Shown: in pieces, positions 31,545 to 35,104 of the stretch
How the letters are laid out: each line of letters begins with the position of its first letter
Numbering within the stretch: the stretch's first letter is position 1
Assembly (NCBI GenBank): GCA_903847465.1
Contig: CAINDQ010000109.1
Span: 1 to 35,104, forward strand
DNA: 35,104 nt
Direction: 5' to 3'
From: an uncultured Candidatus Peregrinibacteria bacterium
GTDB taxonomy: Bacteria; Patescibacteriota; Gracilibacteria; UBA1369; LOWO2-01-FULL-3
The notes under the pieces: model-generated
Seen by the model: only the letters and a program-made list of their open reading frames with translations
Databases searched by the model: none
What the model was told of the DNA's origin: nothing
Program-made: the position numbers and the translations under genes

Positions 31545-33472
31545 TGTTCACAAACTTACCAAAACTGGGCGAAAAACTGACACAAGAACAGATCGATTTC
31601 ATGCACGTTTTTACTAAATCTTGCCGCCGAACCATCACCGAAACTCTAAAAATTTCACAAAGCGGACATCCAGGAGGATCACTCTCAAACCTGGATTATC
31701 TCGCCGTTTTGTATACTTTTATTTTGAGCCAGACAGGCGAAAAAATCGTGATCAGCAACGGCCATATCTCTCCTGGCGTATACAGCGTTTTGGCAGAAAT
31801 GGGCTATGCCGACAAAGAAAAAGTCATTAATACTTTCCGCAAATTTGGATCCATGTATGAAGGTCACGTCACCAGATTTGTAGACGGAATTTTTTATGGA
31901 ACAGGACCTCTGGGAGTTGGTGTTTCTGCCGCTTCCGGATTTGCGATGGCGGCAAAACTAAACGGCTCTAATGAAAAGACTTTCCTTACTTTGGGTGATG
32001 GCGAAATGGAAGAAGGACAAGTTTATGAAGCCTTAAATTTCTCAGCACAAAATAATTTAAACAACTTAATCGCCTTCGTTGACTACAACAAAGTTCAACT
32101 CACTGCGAGCTTGAAAGAAGTCCAAAACATCAACGTCAAAAAAATATTTGAAGCAGCAAATTGGAAAGTGATTGAAGTAGACGGACATGATTTCGCCGCA
32201 ATGTGGGAAGCGCTTGCAGAAGCCTATAAAGAAGGTACTCAGCCAGTTGCAATTATCGGCAGCACCATCATGGGAAAAGGAATCGAATTCATGGAACCAG
32301 ATGGAAGAAATTTGATTTCCAAATGGCACGGCAGCCCACCAAAACCAGAAGAAGCCGACAAAGTTTTGGCATCTTTGGTTATGACGGAACAAGAAAAATC
32401 AGACATCGAAGATTTTAAAAAAATGATCAAGTGGCATCCCGACAAAGAAGTATTTCCAGAACTTTTAAGTGACCTAAAAATCAACACCGGCACACCGATT
32501 CTATACAAAAAAGAAGACGTGACAGATTGCCGCACAGCCTATGGAAAAGCGCTTGTAGATCTTGCTAAACTCAACAAAGAAATCCTCGGATTATCAGCAG
32601 ATTTGAAAGGCTCTGTCATGGTGAAATTTGTCTCCGAAGAAACTCCAAAACAATACATTGAATGTGGAATTTGCGAACAACAAATGGTCTCTCTTTCCGG
32701 TTCACTTTCTCTTTCAAATTACATTCCATTTTGTTCAACATTCGGAGCCTTCATGACCAGCCGCGCCAAAGACCAAGCCAGAGTAAATGACATCAATCAC
32801 TGCAACGTAAAAATGGTCGCCACACACTGCGGACTCTCCGTTGGCGAAGATGGTCCAACTCATCAAGCAATCGACGATATGGGCTCATTTATGGGCTTTT
32901 ACGAGACTATGATTATCGAGCCGGCCGACCCAAATCATACTGATCGCATCATCAGATATATCGCCTCTCACTTCGGAAATTTTTATGTCAGAATGGGCCG
33001 TCACAAACTTCCGACAATCACTAAAGAAAATGGCGAAATCCTTTTTGATGAAAATTATAAATACGAATATGGAAAATGCGAATTATTAAAAGAAGGAAAA
33101 GACATCACCTTAGCCTGTTTGGGCGCAATCACTTCTGAAGCTCTAAAAGCGTACGAGAATCTAAAAACAACGCACCCAGAAATTTCTATAGAATTAATAA
33201 TTGTGAGTTCTCCAAAACAATTCGACGACACGCTTTTAAATTCAATTCGCAAAACAAAGAAAGTAATTACAGTGGAAGATCACAACGTCTATAGTGGTTT
33301 TGGCGCACAGCTATCCCGAAAATTACTCACTGAAAATTTCGACATAGATAAATTCGAGATCCTCGGAACCACTCATTACGAACTCTCCGGAACACCAGCC
33401 GCTCTCTACAAAGACGCAGGAATAGACAGCACAGGAATCGAAACAGCCTGCCTAAAATTATCGCAACCATAA
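31544..33472 (+). CDS. tkt: Transketolase
   Basis: A thiamine-diphosphate enzyme that moves two-carbon units between pentose and triose/hexose phosphates in the non-oxidative pentose pathway. The 642 aa sequence is a complete fused enzyme. The N-terminal part has SGHPGGSLSNLDYLAVLY, GPLGVGVSAASGFAMA and the ThDP-binding GDGEMEEGQVYEALNF...VDYNKVQ at about residue 150-185. The pyrimidine-binding part has CRTAYGKALVDL, the conserved glutamate in YIECGICEQQM, CGLSVGEDGPTHQAIDD and FYVRMGRHKLP, and a C-terminal domain follows. In some bacteria and archaea the halves are separate; here they are one chain. Start and stop both overlap the neighbours as TAATG, which implies translational coupling. 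Confidence 0.95.
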   Translation: MFTNLPKLGEKLTQEQIDFMHVFTKSCRRTITETLKISQSGHPGGSLSNLDYLAVLYTFILSQTGEKIVISNGHISPGVYSVLAEMGYADKEKVINTFRKFGSMYEGHVTRFVDGIFYGTGPLGVGVSAASGFAMAAKLNGSNEKTFLTLGDGEMEEGQVYEALNFSAQNNLNNLIAFVDYNKVQLTASLKEVQNINVKKIFEAANWKVIEVDGHDFAAMWEALAEAYKEGTQPVAIIGSTIMGKGIEFMEPDGRNLISKWHGSPPKPEEADKVLASLVMTEQEKSDIEDFKKMIKWHPDKEVFPELLSDLKINTGTPILYKKEDVTDCRTAYGKALVDLAKLNKEILGLSADLKGSVMVKFVSEETPKQYIECGICEQQMVSLSGSLSLSNYIPFCSTFGAFMTSRAKDQARVNDINHCNVKMVATHCGLSVGEDGPTHQAIDDMGSFMGFYETMIIEPADPNHTDRIIRYIASHFGNFYVRMGRHKLPTITKENGEILFDENYKYEYGKCELLKEGKDITLACLGAITSEALKAYENLKTTHPEISIELIIVSSPKQFDDTLLNSIRKTKKVITVEDHNVYSGFGAQLSRKLLTENFDIDKFEILGTTHYELSGTPAALYKDAGIDSTGIETACLKLSQP

Positions 33473-34470
33473 TGATCTACGATCGAGAAATAGCTGAGAA
33501 GAGAAATCAGCTGACCGCAAAAATTCGTAATTTTTTTAATAGCGCAGGCTTCTTGGAAGTTGAGACTCCAATCATGGTCACGATTCCCGGAATGGAGCCT
33601 CACCTAATTCCATTCGAGTCAGATTTTATAGATCCACACGGCAAAACAACGCCTCTCTACCTCAACACTTCTCCCGAACTTCAGATGAAAAAACTGCTCG
33701 GAGCAGGTTTCGGAAACATCTATAACTTAACCAAAGTTTTCCGAAACGGTGAAGTTGGTGGTGGCCGTCACAATCCAGAATTCACTATGATCGAGTGGTA
33801 TCGCACCAATGCCGACTACAAAGATCTCATGACCGACTGTGAAAATATGATCACGACCCTCGCCGAAAAAGATACCCTTCAATTCGGCGAACACACAGTC
33901 GACCTCAAAAAACCTTTCACTCGCTTATCTACCAAAGAACTTTTCCAAAAATATTGCCAAATCGATCTCGACCAAAATAAAGACTACGAAACTTTTACCA
34001 AAACAGCCCAAGTCAAAGGCTACAATACCGACGCACTCAAAGATTGGGACGACATATTTTACAAAATTTTCCTAAATGACATAGAGCCATTTCTCGGCTT
34101 TGAAAAGCCAGTTTTCGTCTACGACTATCCAGCCAGCCAAGCCGCCCTTTCCAGAAAAAAACAAGACGATCCATTCTGGGCAGAACGCTTTGAGCTCTAC
34201 ATCGCCGGCAACGAAATCGCCAACGCTTATTCCGAACTGATCGACCCAAAAGAACAACGAAATCGCCTCCTCGAAGAACAAGCCCTCAGAAAGAAACTCA
34301 ACAAACCAGTGTTTCATGTTGACGAAGAATTTCTGACTAGTCTAGAATCCATCACGGTTCCATGCGCCGGAATTGCGCTTGGAATTGATAGATTATTCAT
34401 GGTTTTACTCAACAAAAAAACCATCGAAGAAGTTCTACTTTTCCCTTTATCAAAAATGCTTAACAATTAA
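33472..34470 (+). CDS. epmA: EF-P lysine lysyltransferase (EpmA/PoxA/GenX), LysRS paralogue
   Basis: EpmA attaches beta-lysine (or lysine) to a conserved lysine of elongation factor P. The 332 aa sequence equals the catalytic core of class II lysyl-tRNA synthetase without the N-terminal anticodon-binding domain. Class II motifs are present: motif 1 in FLEVETPIMVTIPGMEPHL, motif 2 in LTKVFRNGEVGGGRHNPEFTMIEWYR and motif 3 in GIALGIDRLFMVLL. The ELYIAGNEIANAYSEL block is also typical. It is directly followed by efp (4 nt), strong support for EpmA rather than a tRNA synthetase. The EpmB aminomutase that makes beta-lysine is not in the window. Confidence 0.92.
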   Translation: MIYDREIAEKRNQLTAKIRNFFNSAGFLEVETPIMVTIPGMEPHLIPFESDFIDPHGKTTPLYLNTSPELQMKKLLGAGFGNIYNLTKVFRNGEVGGGRHNPEFTMIEWYRTNADYKDLMTDCENMITTLAEKDTLQFGEHTVDLKKPFTRLSTKELFQKYCQIDLDQNKDYETFTKTAQVKGYNTDALKDWDDIFYKIFLNDIEPFLGFEKPVFVYDYPASQAALSRKKQDDPFWAERFELYIAGNEIANAYSELIDPKEQRNRLLEEQALRKKLNKPVFHVDEEFLTSLESITVPCAGIALGIDRLFMVLLNKKTIEEVLLFPLSKMLNN

Positions 34471-34474
34471 TAAT

Positions 34475-35035
34475 ATGGCATCAACAACAGACATTAGAAA
34501 AGGAATCGCTGTACTCCACAAAGGACAAACTTGGGTCGTAATCCAAGCTCAATTCGTCAGTCCAGGCAAAGGTTCAGCCTTCACCAGAGCAAAACTAAAA
34601 TGCTTAACCGGCGGACAAACCGCTGAAGTCACTTATAAATCAGGCGAGGCGGTAGAAACCGCCGATGTTCAGTATCGAAAATGCCAATATTTATACAGCG
34701 ATGGCACCAATTACAATTTCATGGACAATGATTCTTTCGAACAATTCACTTTGGACAAGGAATCCATTGGCGATGCCGCAAAACTCCTAAAAGATGGAAC
34801 AGAATGCCACGCTATGCACATCGAAGGCTTAGCAGTTAGCATCCAACTTCCTCCAAAAATGGATTTCAAAGTTACTTTTGCAGAACCAGGAGTAAAGGGA
34901 GATAGCGCTACAGGAGCCCTAAAAGACTGCACTATCGAAACCGGCCTAACTCTAAAAGTTCCACTATTCGTAAACGAAGGCGACATCATCAAAATCAACA
35001 CTGAAGATTTCGCTTACGTCAGCAAAGCAAACTAA
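34475..35035 (+). CDS. efp: Translation elongation factor P
   Basis: EF-P binds the ribosome E site region and rescues stalls at consecutive prolines. The 186 aa sequence has the three-barrel length and motifs: TTDIRKGIAVLHKGQTWVVI, the tip loop FVSPGKGSAFTRAKL with Lys32 equivalent to the E. coli modified Lys34, and the C-terminal GLTLKVPLFVNEGDIIKINTE. The PGKG tip is the type modified by EpmA, and epmA is the adjacent upstream gene. The start is the ATG at 34475; the ORF track's 34 extra residues belong to the end of epmA in another frame. A serS-like gene begins 11 nt downstream. Confidence 0.97.
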   Translation: MASTTDIRKGIAVLHKGQTWVVIQAQFVSPGKGSAFTRAKLKCLTGGQTAEVTYKSGEAVETADVQYRKCQYLYSDGTNYNFMDNDSFEQFTLDKESIGDAAKLLKDGTECHAMHIEGLAVSIQLPPKMDFKVTFAEPGVKGDSATGALKDCTIETGLTLKVPLFVNEGDIIKINTEDFAYVSKAN

Positions 35036-35046
35036 CCAATTCAATA

Positions 35047-35104
35047 ATGTTTGATGTTAAATTCATAATTGAGAATCCTGAAAAAGTAAAAGCGGGAGCA
35101 AAAA
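35047..35104 (+). CDS. serS: Seryl-tRNA synthetase, N-terminal fragment cut by the window edge
   Basis: This gene is absent from the ORF track. Only 19 codons are visible: MFDVKFIIENPEKVKAGAK. This matches the usual start of SerRS (MLDIKFIRENPE-type), the beginning of its long helical tRNA-binding arm. It lies 11 nt after efp on the same strand, in the same SD-less start context (CAATAATG). The call rests on a short stretch. Confidence 0.65.
   Translation, partial: MFDVKFIIENPEKVKAGAK

Noticed and set aside
33472-34470. Reading this gene as lysyl-tRNA synthetase
   Set aside because: The anticodon-binding domain is missing, the length is 332 aa, and efp follows directly, so EpmA fits better.

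Overview
The window reads as a gene-dense chromosomal segment of a small-genome bacterium. It has about 30 protein genes and a partial serS, no gap longer than about 270 bp, no RNA gene, no CRISPR array and no mobile element. Several traits point to the Patescibacteria (CPR) radiation, most likely a Peregrinibacteria/Gracilibacteria-type lineage: AT-rich DNA with almost no Shine-Dalgarno motifs, a cysteine-rich zinc-ribbon protein of a kind I recall from CPR genomes, TrmB-like regulators, DUF5667/FecR anti-sigma and DUF4112 proteins, and a complete absence of UGA stop codons (18 TAA, 12 TAG, 0 TGA). Conserved genes are intact under the standard code, so UGA is not recoded here. It simply appears unused. 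The lineage is inference; no rRNA gene is present to confirm it.

Layout. 1-4176 (+): a cell-wall run of LytR-CpsA-Psr ligase (cut by the left edge), an RsuA/RluB-type pseudouridine synthase, D,D-carboxypeptidase and mraY. 4173-9613 (-): class II aldolase, a GapB-like GAPDH, class I fructose-bisphosphatase, an ECF sigma factor and its FecR/DUF5667 membrane partner. This looks like a gluconeogenic module co-transcribed with a signalling pair. 9723-11064 (-): rsmH and an FtsL-like protein. 11335-14305: Sua5/TsaC, DUF4112, a protein with two internal repeats, and a second, NAD-type GAPDH. 14332-22893: a 1583-residue secreted beta-helix protein, a TrmB-like regulator, an unknown protein with a possible receiver-like fold, and the zinc-ribbon protein. 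23021-27730: a second TrmB-like regulator, then the heat-shock genes hrcA-grpE-(membrane protein) and dnaK, each transcription unit starting with a CIRCE operator laid over its -10 box. 27734-30134 (-): a small low-complexity protein and a large asparaginase-type amidohydrolase. 30270-35104 (+): pgi-tkt-epmA-efp-serS, tightly packed, linking sugar metabolism to translation.

How it fits together. The two GAPDH paralogues carry opposite cofactor signatures. The one beside fbp and fba looks NADP-type (anabolic) and the separate one NAD-type (catabolic), which suggests a dedicated glycolysis/gluconeogenesis switch. Promoters are readable as sigma-70 hexamers with 17-18 bp spacers in front of most transcription units, several with a TG extended -10. 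In three places the promoter or operator overlaps the start chosen in the ORF track and shows that the real start lies further downstream (hrcA, dnaK and the gene at 20075).
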